This document shows positions 18,587 to 28,088 of a DNA stretch of 64,000 nt, one piece after another. The stretch is from Bradyrhizobium sp. BTAi1 (GTDB lineage Bacteria; Pseudomonadota; Alphaproteobacteria; Rhizobiales; Xanthobacteraceae). The notes under the pieces were generated by a model, which worked only from the letters and a program-made list of their open reading frames with translations, had not been told where the DNA came from and ran no database searches. Location of the stretch: positions 2,024,001-2,088,000 of the forward strand of contig NC_009485.1 of assembly GCF_000015165.1 (NCBI RefSeq). Direction: 5' to 3'. How positions within the stretch are numbered: the first letter of the stretch is position 1; the number at the start of each line of letters is the position of its first letter. A program made the position numbers and the translations under genes.

Positions 18587-19410
18587 GAACGACGCCTCGG
18601 ATCGAGGGCTTGGTTCAAGCCGTCACCCAGCAAGTTCAGACCCAGCACAGTCAACACGATGGCCGCGCCCGGCAACAGCGTCAGCGAGGGGATTGTGCGG
18701 ATCATGTCGCGGCCCTCGCCGAGCATGCCGCCCCACGAAACCAGGCGCGGATCACCGAGACCCAGGAAGGACAGGCCGGACTCCCCGAGGATGGCGACCG
18801 CGGCAAGGATCGAGGCGTTGGTCACCACCGTGGGCAGCACGTTCGGCACCAGGTGGGTCAGGATGACCCGAAGACGGCCGACATTCATCGCCGGAGCGAT
18901 CCGTACGAAATCCAGTTCGCGCAGCATCAGGGTCTGCGACCGGACAAGCCGCGCCACGCTGGGCCAGGATGTCAGGGTGATCGCCAGAACGATGTTGCGC
19001 AGGGTGGCTCCCAGGATCGCCACCACGAACAGCGCCAGCAGGAAATGCGGAATCGTCTGGAACAACTCGCACAGTCGCATCAGCAGCCCGTCGACCCAGC
19101 CTCGCGCGTAGCCCGCCACCAACCCAAGCAGCATTCCGATCGCAGTGGCGCAGCCAGCTGCCAATGCGCCGAGCAGCAGCGAGGTCCGCGCGCCGTAGGC
19201 GATGCCGGCGGCGACATCCCGGCCCAGCGCATCTGTGCCCAGCGGAAAGTTCAAGTCCGCACCGACCACCAGCAGCGCCGGCGCTACCATGTCGCGCGGA
19301 TCGTCGGGATAAAGCCAGGGCGCAGCCAAAGCCACGCTCACCAGCGCCGCCAACAGCAGGCAACCCAACGTCAACGCCGGATTGCGGGTCACGATCCGCC
19401 GACTGATCAT
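18583..19410 (-). CDS. Oligopeptide-type ABC transporter permease (OppC-like)
   Basis: About 275 aa from ATG 19410, which overlaps the stop of the upstream permease gene as ATGA. It has an N-terminal hydrophobic helix followed by FPLGTDALGRDV, a signature of DppC/OppC permeases, and the EAA-like cytoplasmic loop (VRSQTLMLRELDFVRIAPAM). About six membrane segments are expected. The open frame runs up to 19890 but the upstream part is antisense noise over the partner permease gene. Confidence 0.9.
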   Translation of the reverse strand: MISRRIVTRNPALTLGCLLLAALVSVALAAPWLYPDDPRDMVAPALLVVGADLNFPLGTDALGRDVAAGIAYGARTSLLLGALAAGCATAIGMLLGLVAGYARGWVDGLLMRLCELFQTIPHFLLALFVVAILGATLRNIVLAITLTSWPSVARLVRSQTLMLRELDFVRIAPAMNVGRLRVILTHLVPNVLPTVVTNASILAAVAILGESGLSFLGLGDPRLVSWGGMLGEGRDMIRTIPSLTLLPGAAIVLTVLGLNLLGDGLNQALDPRRRS

Positions 19411-20489
19411 TGTAAGTCGATCCGCGGGTCGAGCCAGGAATAGAGGAGATCGACCAGGATGTTCACCGCGAGCACTGCGACCGCCCCGCACAGCACCACG
19501 CCGCTCAGCAGGTTGTAGTCGCGCTGGAAGACCGCCTCGAAGGCCAGCCGGCCAAGGCCGGGCCAGGCGAACACGACTTCCACGAGGATCGCGCCTCCCA
19601 GCAGCGTTCCGGCCTGCAAGCCGATGATCGTGACTACCGGCAACAGCGCGTTGCGCAGCACGTAGCGGCGTGCCACGCGCAGGGGCGGAAGTCCCGCTGC
19701 GCGCGCGGTGCGGACATAGTCGAGGCCCCGCACCTCCAGCATCGCGGTGCGGGTGACACGCAGGTAGATCGAGGCGAAGAATAGCGCCAGAGTGACGGCT
19801 GGCAGCAGCAGATGTGCCAGCAGCGAAGCCAGCGCGCCCGACCATGTCGTGGGCGGGATCGCGTCGAAAAGTCCCCCGGCCGGCAGCCATCGCAGCTTGA
19901 CGCTGAACAGGATGATCAAGGCCAGCCCGAGAAGGAAACTGGGCGTGGCGTAAATGATGACCGCCACCGCCGACAACAGCCGATCAAGCCCGCCGCCGGG
20001 TCGCAGCGACGACAGGAAGCCGCCGCAGACGCCAAGCACCACAGCCATCGCCAGGGCCGACCCGGTCAACAAGAGGGTGGCCGTCACCCGCTGGCCGATC
20101 AGGGCGAGCACGCTCGCATGGGCGCTGTAGGAATAGCCGAGATCAAATCTTGCCAGGCGTGCGAGATAGTTGACCAGCCGTATCCAGAGGGGCTGGTCAA
20201 GGCCGAAGCTCTGGCGGAGCTGATCCAAATAGTCGGCCGAGGCGCCGCCGGCGTTGCCGACCAGCACCTGCGCGAAATCGCCAGGCGCCAGGTTGAGCAG
20301 CGTGAAGTTGATCACGCCGACCATGATCAGGATGGGAATGGCCTGGGTGATCCGACGGACCAGGAACCACATCACTCGCCGGCGCATCGGTCGATCGGAC
20401 GAGGCTGCCGATTCCTCGAGAGTTGCGAGAGCCAATTCTGTCCGCACAGAAGCCGTTGGCAGCGCGGTGGCGTCGAGGGGGGCGTTCAT
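19407..20489 (-). CDS. Oligopeptide-type ABC transporter permease (OppB-like)
   Basis: About 360 aa from ATG 20489, chosen because it overlaps the preceding TGA as ATGA. A hydrophilic N-terminal extension of about 40 residues precedes MWFLVRRITQAIPILIMVGVINF, the typical first helix of DppB/OppB permeases; the APGDF motif and the loop TRTAMLEVRGLDYVRTARAAGL follow. Together with the OppC-like protein it forms the membrane channel. The N-terminal extension is longer than usual, and a start further inside is possible. Confidence 0.88.
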   Translation of the reverse strand: MNAPLDATALPTASVRTELALATLEESAASSDRPMRRRVMWFLVRRITQAIPILIMVGVINFTLLNLAPGDFAQVLVGNAGGASADYLDQLRQSFGLDQPLWIRLVNYLARLARFDLGYSYSAHASVLALIGQRVTATLLLTGSALAMAVVLGVCGGFLSSLRPGGGLDRLLSAVAVIIYATPSFLLGLALIILFSVKLRWLPAGGLFDAIPPTTWSGALASLLAHLLLPAVTLALFFASIYLRVTRTAMLEVRGLDYVRTARAAGLPPLRVARRYVLRNALLPVVTIIGLQAGTLLGGAILVEVVFAWPGLGRLAFEAVFQRDYNLLSGVVLCGAVAVLAVNILVDLLYSWLDPRIDLQ

Positions 20490-21337
20490 TGCAACAGGTC
20501 CGGCTCCTCGCGGATCACCACGTCCCATTGCTGCTGAAAGCACAGCCACGCTACGAACTCGCTTCCGACACGCGCCGCAGTATGCGCAGCTACCTCGTGC
20601 GACAACAGCCGCGGCGTGCCAACGTTCTCGGCCATGATCTGGGCGTGTGCCGCGTTCTCCATCGCGATGAACCAGTAGACGGCGGTCTCGACGGTGTGGC
20701 CGACCGTCAGCAGTCCGTGATTGCGCAGGATGACCGCCTTGCGGTCGCCGAGAACACTTGCAATGCGTGCGCCCTCACTCAACTCCTCGACCACGCCGGT
20801 GTAGTCGTCGAACAATGCGTGATCGCCATAGAACATGCAGGCATCCTGCGTGATCGGGTCGAGCAGGCGTCCCAATGTGGACCAGACCTTGCCGTGCATC
20901 GAGTGGGCATGCGCGGCTGCGATGATCCTCGGATTGGCTTTGTGCAGTTCGGAATGGATGGCGAAGGCGGCGCCGTTGAGATAGCCGTCGCCCTCGACGA
21001 TCTCGCCCTTGTCGTTCACCAGCAACAGATCGGAGGCGCGGATGTGCGCGAAGGGCACTGCCAGCGGATTGACCCAAAAATGATCGGTCCATTCGGGGTC
21101 GCGCGCGGTGATATGGCCGGCGATGCCGGAGGCGAAACCGTTGCGGGCGAACAGGCGGAAGCCTGCAGCCAGTCGCTGCTTGCGGTAGAGGCGCTCCGCC
21201 TCCACGGTCGGCTGCGGTGGGGGCACTTCCCAGGTCAACCTGCGGCCGACGTGCAAGGCGGCATCGATGCCGCGCGCGCGTCTCGCGGAGGGGACGGGCG
21301 CAGCGTCCGGGCCGTGATCTCGGATCGCTCGGGTCAT
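20486..21337 (-). CDS. Class II aldolase/adducin family protein
   Basis: Encodes 283 aa. The family includes fuculose- and ribulose-phosphate aldolases and epimerases that use a zinc ion. Seen are FASGIAGHITARDP (substrate loop), AAAHAHSMHGKV (two metal His), and the ILRNHGLLTVG motif with another metal His. The protein is longer than the sugar-phosphate aldolases and resembles the adducin-like group found in degradation operons. It lies between the flavin monooxygenase and the transporter genes and overlaps the OppB-like gene by 4 nt. The substrate is unknown. Confidence 0.88.
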   Translation of the reverse strand: MTRAIRDHGPDAAPVPSARRARGIDAALHVGRRLTWEVPPPQPTVEAERLYRKQRLAAGFRLFARNGFASGIAGHITARDPEWTDHFWVNPLAVPFAHIRASDLLLVNDKGEIVEGDGYLNGAAFAIHSELHKANPRIIAAAHAHSMHGKVWSTLGRLLDPITQDACMFYGDHALFDDYTGVVEELSEGARIASVLGDRKAVILRNHGLLTVGHTVETAVYWFIAMENAAHAQIMAENVGTPRLLSHEVAAHTAARVGSEFVAWLCFQQQWDVVIREEPDLLQ

Positions 21338-21437
21338 GACCGATCTCCCTGTCGAGCCGATGGCCCCGGCGGCGGCATCCGCCGCTGCCGCACTGGACGC
21401 ACCACATCGGCCATGTCGGACATCGAGCCGGCGGACA

Positions 21438-22541
21438 TCACGCGACCTCGGCGGTTACAACGCCAAAGGCCTCGTCGCGCTGCGCCACCGCCTCGCGAAC
21501 CCTGGGCAGGATCTCTCGACCGTAGGCCAGCGCGTCCTGAATCGGGTCAAAACCGCGTATCAAGAAAGCGGTAATACCCAACTTGTGGTATTCGAGCAGA
21601 GCCTCGGCGATCTGCTCGCCGGTGCCTACCAGGCCGGTCGTACTGCCTCGCGCGTTCGGCAGCGAAGCCAACTTGGTCCATAGCCTCTTGTCGAGCACGG
21701 CGCCACGACCGGCGGCAGCGCGCAGCCGCTGCATGCCGACGCTTTGAGCGGGATGAACAATGGCGGGTGCGGGAGCGCTGAGCGACTTGGCGGTCTCATA
21801 GATGTACTCGGCGCGACTCCATGCTTCAGCCTCCGTGCGACCGATCACCGGACGCAGCGACAGGCTGAAGCGAATCCGGTCGGCGCGGTTCCACTTCGCG
21901 GCGGCGGCCCGAACACGCGCAATCGTCTCGCGCACCTCTTCGAGACTCTCGCCCCACATCGCGTAGACATCCGCGTGCTTGGCGCCGACCTCGAGGGCGG
22001 CCTCGGATGACCCGCCAAAATAGATCGGGATACCCGATGGTCCAAACGGCTTGAGCGCCGCAAGGCTGTTCCGGATCTTGAAGTAGGTGCCTTCATGGTC
22101 GAACGGGCCGGCGCTCGCCCAGAACGTCTTGACCACGTCCAGGAACTCGTCGGTGCGGGCGTAACGCTCGTCGTGGCTCAGGAAATCGCCGTCGCGCTGC
22201 TGGTCGGCGTCGTCGCCACCGGTGATGATGTGGACCGACAGCCGTCCCTTGCTGAAATGGTCGAGCGAGGCGAGGTTGCGGGCGGCGATCGTCGGCGGCA
22301 GAAAACCGGGACGGTGCGCGAGCAGGTACTTCAGCCGCTCGGTGTGCTGCGCCGCGTAGGCGATGACCTGGAAGCCGTCGGGCTGGCTGCTGTGATAGCC
22401 GACCAGCGCCTTGTCGAAGCCGGCATATTCATGGGCGCGGGCGATGGCGGCGACATAGGCGGGATCGATCACGGGACCGCTGGGGGGCAGCGACTCGCTC
22501 CCCTCGCGCGAGCCCAAGGCACCGATGAATTCGACTGGCAT
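21438..22541 (-). CDS. SsuD-like FMNH2-dependent monooxygenase (LLM class)
   Basis: Encodes 367 aa of the bacterial luciferase-like family. The HIITGGDDADQQRDGDFLSHDERYARTDEFL region and IYFGGSSEAALEVGAKHADVYAMWGE match alkanesulfonate monooxygenase SsuD. Such enzymes use reduced FMN and O2 to release sulfite or a related group from a carbon. No flavin reductase gene is seen in the operon, so FMNH2 must come from elsewhere. Substrate preference (alkanesulfonate, sulfone, thioether-derived) cannot be read from sequence alone. Confidence 0.9.
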   Translation of the reverse strand: MPVEFIGALGSREGSESLPPSGPVIDPAYVAAIARAHEYAGFDKALVGYHSSQPDGFQVIAYAAQHTERLKYLLAHRPGFLPPTIAARNLASLDHFSKGRLSVHIITGGDDADQQRDGDFLSHDERYARTDEFLDVVKTFWASAGPFDHEGTYFKIRNSLAALKPFGPSGIPIYFGGSSEAALEVGAKHADVYAMWGESLEEVRETIARVRAAAAKWNRADRIRFSLSLRPVIGRTEAEAWSRAEYIYETAKSLSAPAPAIVHPAQSVGMQRLRAAAGRGAVLDKRLWTKLASLPNARGSTTGLVGTGEQIAEALLEYHKLGITAFLIRGFDPIQDALAYGREILPRVREAVAQRDEAFGVVTAEVA

Positions 22542-22573
22542 GGATGCTGTTCCGGTTGCTGGTTACGAGAAGC

Positions 22574-23740
22574 TCAAACGCCGACGAGAGCGGACTTGCC
22601 TGCGCCTGCGAGGATGGTGTCGTTTTGAGGGGTGTGAACGCGGCTGCACAGCACGTCGCGATAGAGACGCCCGAGCGGACTGCTGCGGCTCAGGCCGGGA
22701 TTGCCGCTCAGTTCCACGGCGATCTCAACGGCGGCTATGGAGTTGCCGGACGTCAGGTATTTGAGCAGGCCCACCTGCTGGGGCGACACGGCACCGGCGA
22801 TGGCCGCGTCGAGCAAGGTGCGGTTGGCGAGCAACAGGCCATCGATGCGCCCGACAGCCTCCTGGAAGCGCGGCAGCGTCGCCAGCGGCGCTCCCAAATT
22901 CGTCGGCGCACGTTCCTGCAGCCATCGCACGAACCAGTCGCGGGCCTCGCGCGCCACCGCGTCATAGATGATGGCGATGAGAATGGTGTTCCAGGCAGCG
23001 AACTGCGTATCCAGCCTGACGTTTTCCGCCACATCGTCCTGATATTCGGGACCGTGCTCGAGCGGCACCAGCACATCGTCCAGCGTCACGTCATGACTGC
23101 CGGTGGCACGCATGCCGAGATGGTCCCAGCTTTCAACGATGCTCACACCCGGAGCGTCGCCTGGCACAAGCCAGCCCCCGACCCGCGGCTTGGGTTCGTC
23201 GCTGCGCGCCCAGATCAGCATCCAACTCAGGCCGGGGGCGCCGGTGGAATAGATCTTGCGGCCGCTGATCCGCCATCCGTCCGGAGTGCGTCGCGCAATC
23301 GTCGCCGGCAGACCGCCTCGCGCCGGGGTGCCCAATTCCGGCTCCACGCGCAAGCCGTTGACGAGCGCGCCGCGTTCGACGGCGCTTCGAAACACCAGGG
23401 CACGCTGCGTCTCGCGCCAAGCCGGATTGCGCGCTCCGAGGCTGTGAAACAGATACTGCATGGTGAGCACCAGCGCCGTGGAGGCGTCGCCGCGCGCGAT
23501 CGTGCCGACCACGCGAGCCAGTGTCTCAAGCGAGGCTTCGCCTCCGCCATAAGCCCGCGGCGCGGCGAGCGCCAGCAGACCATGCTCATGCAGGCGACGA
23601 AAATTCTCGTGCGGGAAGGCGCCGCTCCGATCGTATTGATCGGCCCTAGCGGCAAACTCGACGCGCAAGGCATCCAGTGTCTCCTGGGACGGAAACAACC
23701 CGACGGCCGAGTCGCGAGTGATGGCGGCGAGATTGGTCAT
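22574..23740 (-). CDS. Acyl-CoA dehydrogenase-fold flavoprotein (SfnB/DszC-like)
   Basis: About 388 aa from ATG 23740. The fold is recognised from the N-terminal helical part (PHENFRRLHEHGLLALAAPRAYGGGE), the WRISGRKIYSTGAPGLSWMLIWAR flavin region and the MRATGSHDVTLDDVLVP strand region. This branch includes DszC and SfnB, which act as flavin-dependent monooxygenases or oxidases on organosulfur compounds rather than on acyl-CoA. I infer that role from the SsuD-like gene 32 nt downstream. The open frame continues upstream to 24187 but that is antisense to the binding-protein gene. Confidence 0.85.
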   Translation of the reverse strand: MTNLAAITRDSAVGLFPSQETLDALRVEFAARADQYDRSGAFPHENFRRLHEHGLLALAAPRAYGGGEASLETLARVVGTIARGDASTALVLTMQYLFHSLGARNPAWRETQRALVFRSAVERGALVNGLRVEPELGTPARGGLPATIARRTPDGWRISGRKIYSTGAPGLSWMLIWARSDEPKPRVGGWLVPGDAPGVSIVESWDHLGMRATGSHDVTLDDVLVPLEHGPEYQDDVAENVRLDTQFAAWNTILIAIIYDAVAREARDWFVRWLQERAPTNLGAPLATLPRFQEAVGRIDGLLLANRTLLDAAIAGAVSPQQVGLLKYLTSGNSIAAVEIAVELSGNPGLSRSSPLGRLYRDVLCSRVHTPQNDTILAGAGKSALVGV

Positions 23741-23750
23741 GAGCACGACG

Positions 23751-25436
23751 TTACCGGTTGACAGATTTGCTGTTGGCGTCGGGGGACGAAAGCCAGATGC
23801 CGGCGAACGATTCCACGGCGGAATCCGGTGCAACCGCAAGACCGTGCACTGTGTCGGAGTAGACGGTGGAGAAAGCTGCCTCGAGCAACGGCAAAGCCGG
23901 CAGGTCGGTCTGAATGATGCGCTGGAACTGGCGATAGAGCTCGATCCGCTTGGCTGGGTCGAGTTCGACATGCGCAGCCTCGAAGATCCGGTCCAGCTCC
24001 GGGTTCTGGTAGCCGCTGGCGTTGCTGAAGGGCACCCCTTTGAGGATACCGCTCGAGGCGAAGTAGCGCTCCAACCCGATCTGCGGATCGACCGTTGCCG
24101 ACATCGGTACCAGAGCGAGGTCGAAATCACGCTCCGTGTAAATTCTCTGGAAGAAGCGCGGCAGATCCTGATTGCGGACCTCGACATCGATTCCGACCCG
24201 CTTCAGCGATTGACGAATGAATTCCGCGACGCGACGGGTGTCGTCGGTGAATGGAATTCCGTCGATGTGCAGCGAGAAGCGGACGCCATCGGCTTTTCGC
24301 GGATAGCCGGCCTGATCCAGCAGCTGTTCGGCGACGACGGTGTTGTACGCATATTGCGGCGTATCTGGCGTGTAGAACGGCGTCATCGCCGAAGGGACCG
24401 GACCTGTCGAGGGCTTGCCCAGCCCGTGATAGGCGGTCTGGATCGCCCGCGCGCGGTCGACGGCGTGGGCAACGGCGCGACGCACCCGCACGTCCTGAAG
24501 AAGCGGGTTTCGCAGGTTGAACTCAAGTCCGAGCGTCGTGCCCCAGGCTTCGTAGCCGGTATGGATCACCTTGAGCCCAGGCAGGGAGGATATCCGCGCG
24601 ACGTCGCTGAGCGGCACCGGAAACACCGAGCCGTATTGAACATCGCCACGTTCGAAGGCGGCGGAACGCGCCGCTGCGTCCGGAATGATGCGAAAAATAA
24701 CGCCGTCCAGATAAGGCTTGCCAGTATCCCAGTAATCGGGATTGCGCTCCAGCACGATCCGGTCGCCGCGCACCCAGTCCTTGAACCGGAACGGACCCGT
24801 GCCGACCGGCTTGACGTTGTGCGGGTTACGCAGGATGTCGGTCTCTTGATAAAGATGGCGAGGCAGGATCTGTGCCTGCAAGCGGTTGAGCGCGAGCAGG
24901 ATTACCGGAGCTGGACGGGAGAGCTTGAACTCGACGGTGTAGTCGTCCGGGGTCAGCACGTCATCGACGTTGGCGAGAGCCGTGCGTAGCCGAGGCTGGA
25001 ACTTGCGCCAGACCTCCTGGATCGAAAAACTGACATCAGCGGACGTGAACGGCTGGCCGTCATGCCATTTCACCCCGCGCCGCAGATGGAAAGTGAGAGT
25101 GAGCCCATCTGCGCTGACCTCCCAGGCAGTGGCCAGTTCAGGCAACGGCGTCAGGTCGGGCCCCAGCTTGATAAGACCATCGAAGATCTTGCTCGAAAGG
25201 TTGCTGACGTTCTGCCCGACGTCGAAATTGGTGCTTAGCACGCCCGGCTCGGGCACCAACACCGCCACCAGAGTGCCGCCGCGCACGGGCTCCTGAGCAA
25301 ATGCGGCGGGAAGCCCGGTCCACACCGCCAACGCTGCGGCCAGCACCCTGATCCACGCTTTCGAACCAACGGATGGCGACACGGGAACGCGACGGGGAGT
25401 GAGGCCGCAGACCTCGGGATCTACTTCAGAAAACAA
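23751..25436 (-). CDS. ABC transporter substrate-binding protein, peptide/solute family 5
   Basis: Encodes 561 aa. Residues about 27-48 form a hydrophobic signal peptide ending in AFAQ, after an unusual 25-residue hydrophilic lead, so the true start may be later. The mature protein shows family 5 features: LATAWEVSADGLTLTFHLRRGVKWHDGQPF near the N-terminus and PVGTGPFRFKDW. It captures a peptide-like or other medium-size solute in the periplasm for the OppBCDF-like importer. It is the first gene of the operon and precedes the flavoprotein gene by 10 nt. Confidence 0.9.
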   Translation of the reverse strand: MFSEVDPEVCGLTPRRVPVSPSVGSKAWIRVLAAALAVWTGLPAAFAQEPVRGGTLVAVLVPEPGVLSTNFDVGQNVSNLSSKIFDGLIKLGPDLTPLPELATAWEVSADGLTLTFHLRRGVKWHDGQPFTSADVSFSIQEVWRKFQPRLRTALANVDDVLTPDDYTVEFKLSRPAPVILLALNRLQAQILPRHLYQETDILRNPHNVKPVGTGPFRFKDWVRGDRIVLERNPDYWDTGKPYLDGVIFRIIPDAAARSAAFERGDVQYGSVFPVPLSDVARISSLPGLKVIHTGYEAWGTTLGLEFNLRNPLLQDVRVRRAVAHAVDRARAIQTAYHGLGKPSTGPVPSAMTPFYTPDTPQYAYNTVVAEQLLDQAGYPRKADGVRFSLHIDGIPFTDDTRRVAEFIRQSLKRVGIDVEVRNQDLPRFFQRIYTERDFDLALVPMSATVDPQIGLERYFASSGILKGVPFSNASGYQNPELDRIFEAAHVELDPAKRIELYRQFQRIIQTDLPALPLLEAAFSTVYSDTVHGLAVAPDSAVESFAGIWLSSPDANSKSVNR

Positions 25437-25659
25437 AGCCTCACCATAATATTTCGATCGTCATTTCATGCGGTAATATCGGACGGCCTCTCGGACAGGT
25501 CAATGAAATGGCTATCCAATCTTCGGCGCGACTTCGCGTCATCACTTCTGTCCGCGCGGCCGAAATCGACAAGATATCTTCTTGCAATCAATAATTCTGC
25601 GGGCTGGCATATTTCGGGCTGCTTGATGTCGTGGCGATCGGCGTCGGGATGTGTGTGCT
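25437..25659. other. Upstream region of the organosulfur-type operon
   Basis: About 220 nt between the binding-protein gene and the transposase remnant, more AT-rich than average (AATATTT, GGTAATATC). It should hold the leftward promoter of the eight-gene operon. I see no sigma-54 signature. No convincing gene. Confidence 0.35.
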
Positions 25660-26135
25660 GTATAGAAAGGGCGCTATCTGCTACGCGCCAATCTCGGCGC
25701 TCGCGATCCCGTCGGCCTCGGGCGGTTCTACATTCAACTCACCGAAGTCGAGGCTGCGTTCAAGACTCTGAAAGATGATCTGAGCCTGTGGCCCATCCAT
25801 CATCAGTTCGAGCATCGGATCGAGGCGCACATCTTCGCGTTGCTCGCCGACGGCCTGAACGTCACCTTGCGCACGTGACTGAAGTCGTTGGCTCCGCGTC
25901 TGACGTCCGGGCGGAGCTCGACAAGATGGCGGCGGTGCAGATGCTCGGCGTGCACGTCGCGACGACGGACGGCCGCACGCTCATCCTCAGCCGCTATGCC
26001 GAACTCGAGGCCGCGCAGAAGCTGCTCAGCAACTGAAGCTCGATCCGCCACCCAATCCCCGCCGCGCATCACGTCATCACGAAGATCCGCTCACCCCCCC
26101 AAGTTCCAGCTCCGGAGTGGAGACTTTGGATAGGT
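25660..26135 (+). pseudogene. Remnant of an IS1634-type transposase
   Basis: The end of a transposase can be followed through at least three frames. From 25669 to 25878 it reads GRFYIQLTEVEAAFKTLKDDL, then HHQFEHRIEAHIFALLADGLNVTL, then a TGA. In another frame (to 26036) SASDVRAELDKMAAVQMLGVHV and TTDGRTLILSRYAELEAAQKLL continue it, followed by a third frame with KLDPPPN. I recognise this as the C-terminal part of IS4/IS1634 family transposases, with the YREK-like glutamate in EAAFKTLKDDL. The N-terminal two thirds are missing and I find no intact inverted repeats, so it is dead. Confidence 0.7.
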
Positions 26136-26259
26136 CGCCATTGACTTTTCTTGGCTTTTTCTCCGACTTGAGACGGTTGGACGAATTGGGCACGATCCGG
26201 AATGGTCCGAAACATCATGTGTCCATGACATCTGACACTGCAGAGAGGGAGACGAGTGA

Positions 26260-26664
26260 ATGAGCGACGACAACGAGTTGTTCGAGAAGGGCCTGAAGGT
26301 GCGCCGCGAGGTGCTCGGCGCGGCCTATGTCGATGGCAGCCTCGCCAAGGCCGACGATTTCATGATGGCGTTCCAGCACATCACCACCGAAATGTGCTGG
26401 GGCTATGCCTGGACCCGGCCGGGCCTCGATCGGCGCACCCGCAGCATCATCAATCTCGCGATGCTGACGGCGCTCAGCAAGCCGAGCGAATTGAAGCTGC
26501 ACGTCAAGGGCGCGCTCACCAACGGGGTCACGGTCGACGAGATCAAGGAGATCCTGCTGCACGCGACCGTCTATTGCGGCATTCCCGCGGGTCTTGAGGC
26601 CTTCAAGGCCGCGCATGAGGTGCTGCTCGCCGAAGGCGCCATCGCCAAGAAGGACGGCGCATGA
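26260..26664 (+). CDS. Carboxymuconolactone decarboxylase family protein (PcaC-like)
   Basis: Encodes 134 aa. In the protocatechuate branch PcaC decarboxylates 4-carboxymuconolactone; related proteins are AhpD-like peroxidases, which need a CxxC motif. Here there is no CxxC, and the RTRSIINLAMLTALSKPSELKLHVKGALTNGVTVDEIKEILLH-type region with a single His in place of the peroxidase motif fits the PcaC type. The ATG at 26260 has GAGGGAG about 11 nt upstream. It overlaps the next gene by 4 nt, and the pair probably acts on the same pathway, which I cannot name. Confidence 0.85.
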   Translation: MSDDNELFEKGLKVRREVLGAAYVDGSLAKADDFMMAFQHITTEMCWGYAWTRPGLDRRTRSIINLAMLTALSKPSELKLHVKGALTNGVTVDEIKEILLHATVYCGIPAGLEAFKAAHEVLLAEGAIAKKDGA

Positions 26665-27557
26665 GCGCGCCGCAAAGCGCCCTGTTCGTCGGCATCGGCA
26701 ATATGGGCTGGCCGATGGCCGCGCGCCTGCTCGGCGCCGGCATCGCAGTCGCGGTCAATGACGCAGTGCCGGGCCGCGCCGCCGATTTCGTGCGGCAGGT
26801 CGGCGGCGTCGAAGCGGTGGATCTCGCGGCCGCTGCGGCGGCGGCCGATGTGGTCATCACGATGCTGCCGACCAGCAGGCATGTCGCCGACGCCGTCGCG
26901 GCGCTGCGTGCCGGCCTGAAGCAGGGTCACGTCGTCATCGACATGAGTTCCGGGGCTCCGGCGGCGACGCAGGCGATTGCGGCCGATCTCGATGTGCTCG
27001 GCGTCACCATGCTCGACGCGCCGGTCAGCGGCGGCGTGTCGCGCGCGGTGACCGGTGAGCTCGCGATCATGGCGGGCGGCGATGCCGCCGCACTCGATCG
27101 CGTCGAGCCGTTGCTGCGCGCGATGGGCACCACCATCCACCGCATCGGCGGCCTCGGCTCCGGGCAGGCGATGAAAGCGCTCAACAACCTCGTTTCAGCC
27201 GGCGGCTTCCTGATCGGCATCGAGGCGCTGCTGATCGGCCAGCAATTCGGCATCGATCCCGGCCTGATGACGGACGTGCTGAATGCGTCGACGGGCATGA
27301 ACAATTCGACGCAGAAGAAGTTCAAGCAGTTCGTCCTGTCGCGCAAGTTCAACAGCGGCTTCGGGCTCGATCTCATGGTGAAGGACCTCTCGATCGCGCT
27401 TGAGGTCGCGCGCGCCAGCGGCGTCGCCGCGCCGTTCTCCAATCTTTGCCGCGAACTGAGCGCCAGCGCGCAGGCCCTGCTCGGGCCGGGCCAGGACCAC
27501 ACGGCGCTGGCAAGGCTGAGCGAGGCGCTGGCGGGCGTCGAACTCGGTCAGGAGTGA
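26661..27557 (+). CDS. NAD(P)-dependent beta-hydroxyacid dehydrogenase (3-hydroxyisobutyrate dehydrogenase family)
   Basis: Encodes 298 aa. The Rossmann motif is GIGNMGWPMAARLL near residue 11. The substrate-binding DAPVSGGVSRA block (about 117-127) and the catalytic Lys region GSGQAMKALNNLV (about 170-182) define the beta-hydroxyacid dehydrogenase family, which includes 3-hydroxyisobutyrate and tartronate semialdehyde enzymes. It starts within the stop of the PcaC-like gene (ATGA). The substrate is unknown. Confidence 0.88.
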   Translation: MSAPQSALFVGIGNMGWPMAARLLGAGIAVAVNDAVPGRAADFVRQVGGVEAVDLAAAAAAADVVITMLPTSRHVADAVAALRAGLKQGHVVIDMSSGAPAATQAIAADLDVLGVTMLDAPVSGGVSRAVTGELAIMAGGDAAALDRVEPLLRAMGTTIHRIGGLGSGQAMKALNNLVSAGGFLIGIEALLIGQQFGIDPGLMTDVLNASTGMNNSTQKKFKQFVLSRKFNSGFGLDLMVKDLSIALEVARASGVAAPFSNLCRELSASAQALLGPGQDHTALARLSEALAGVELGQE

Positions 27558-27861
27558 TCGGCTGCCGATCGCTGTCGATTTCTGAAAAGTATAAATCTCT
27601 TGCGCTTTTTCGGAATTTGTGGTTGTCTTCACTTGCCCCGCCTCGAGCAGAGGGACGGACGCGTCGTCACGAACGTGGAGGTGGGCTGCGATGGACGTGA
27701 CGGCTGCGCCGGACGAGCGCAGGCGTGACGGACGGCAAAGTCGTGTGGTCCTGGCCTCTCGACGCTGAGGTCTGCGCAACGTGCCACAAGCGCGTTGTCG
27801 CAAATGGGGGCAAGAACGCCGATCCCCAGGGAGAGCACGAAGGACACCGTTAAAGCCGTCG

Positions 27862-27967
27862 CGCGGGGAAGGCCGGGTCTGTCCGGCTGGACCTGTGGTG
27901 ACTGCCGCCTGCTTTCTTTGTTGCAGGCGGGCCACGGGGCCTCAGCCGAGGCCCGGCCTTCCCCGCG
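27862..27967. repeat. Long palindromic element
   Basis: Perfect 16-bp arms CGCGGGGAAGGCCGGG (27862-27877) and its complement (27952-27967) flank about 74 nt. Inside lies a second perfect 8-bp hairpin (CCGCCTGC at 27905-27912 with GCAGGCGG at 27923-27930). The structure resembles a dispersed intergenic repeat rather than a terminator. Confidence 0.7.
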
Positions 27968-28088
27968 CCCTCTCATTGTTCAGGAGGGCAAGATCGCTGC
28001 ATCACCCGGGCATCACATGCCGCGGGACGAAAGACGCCTGTCTCCCACACCTGATGATGAGGCCGAAGATGTTGATCATTTGCCCCGC

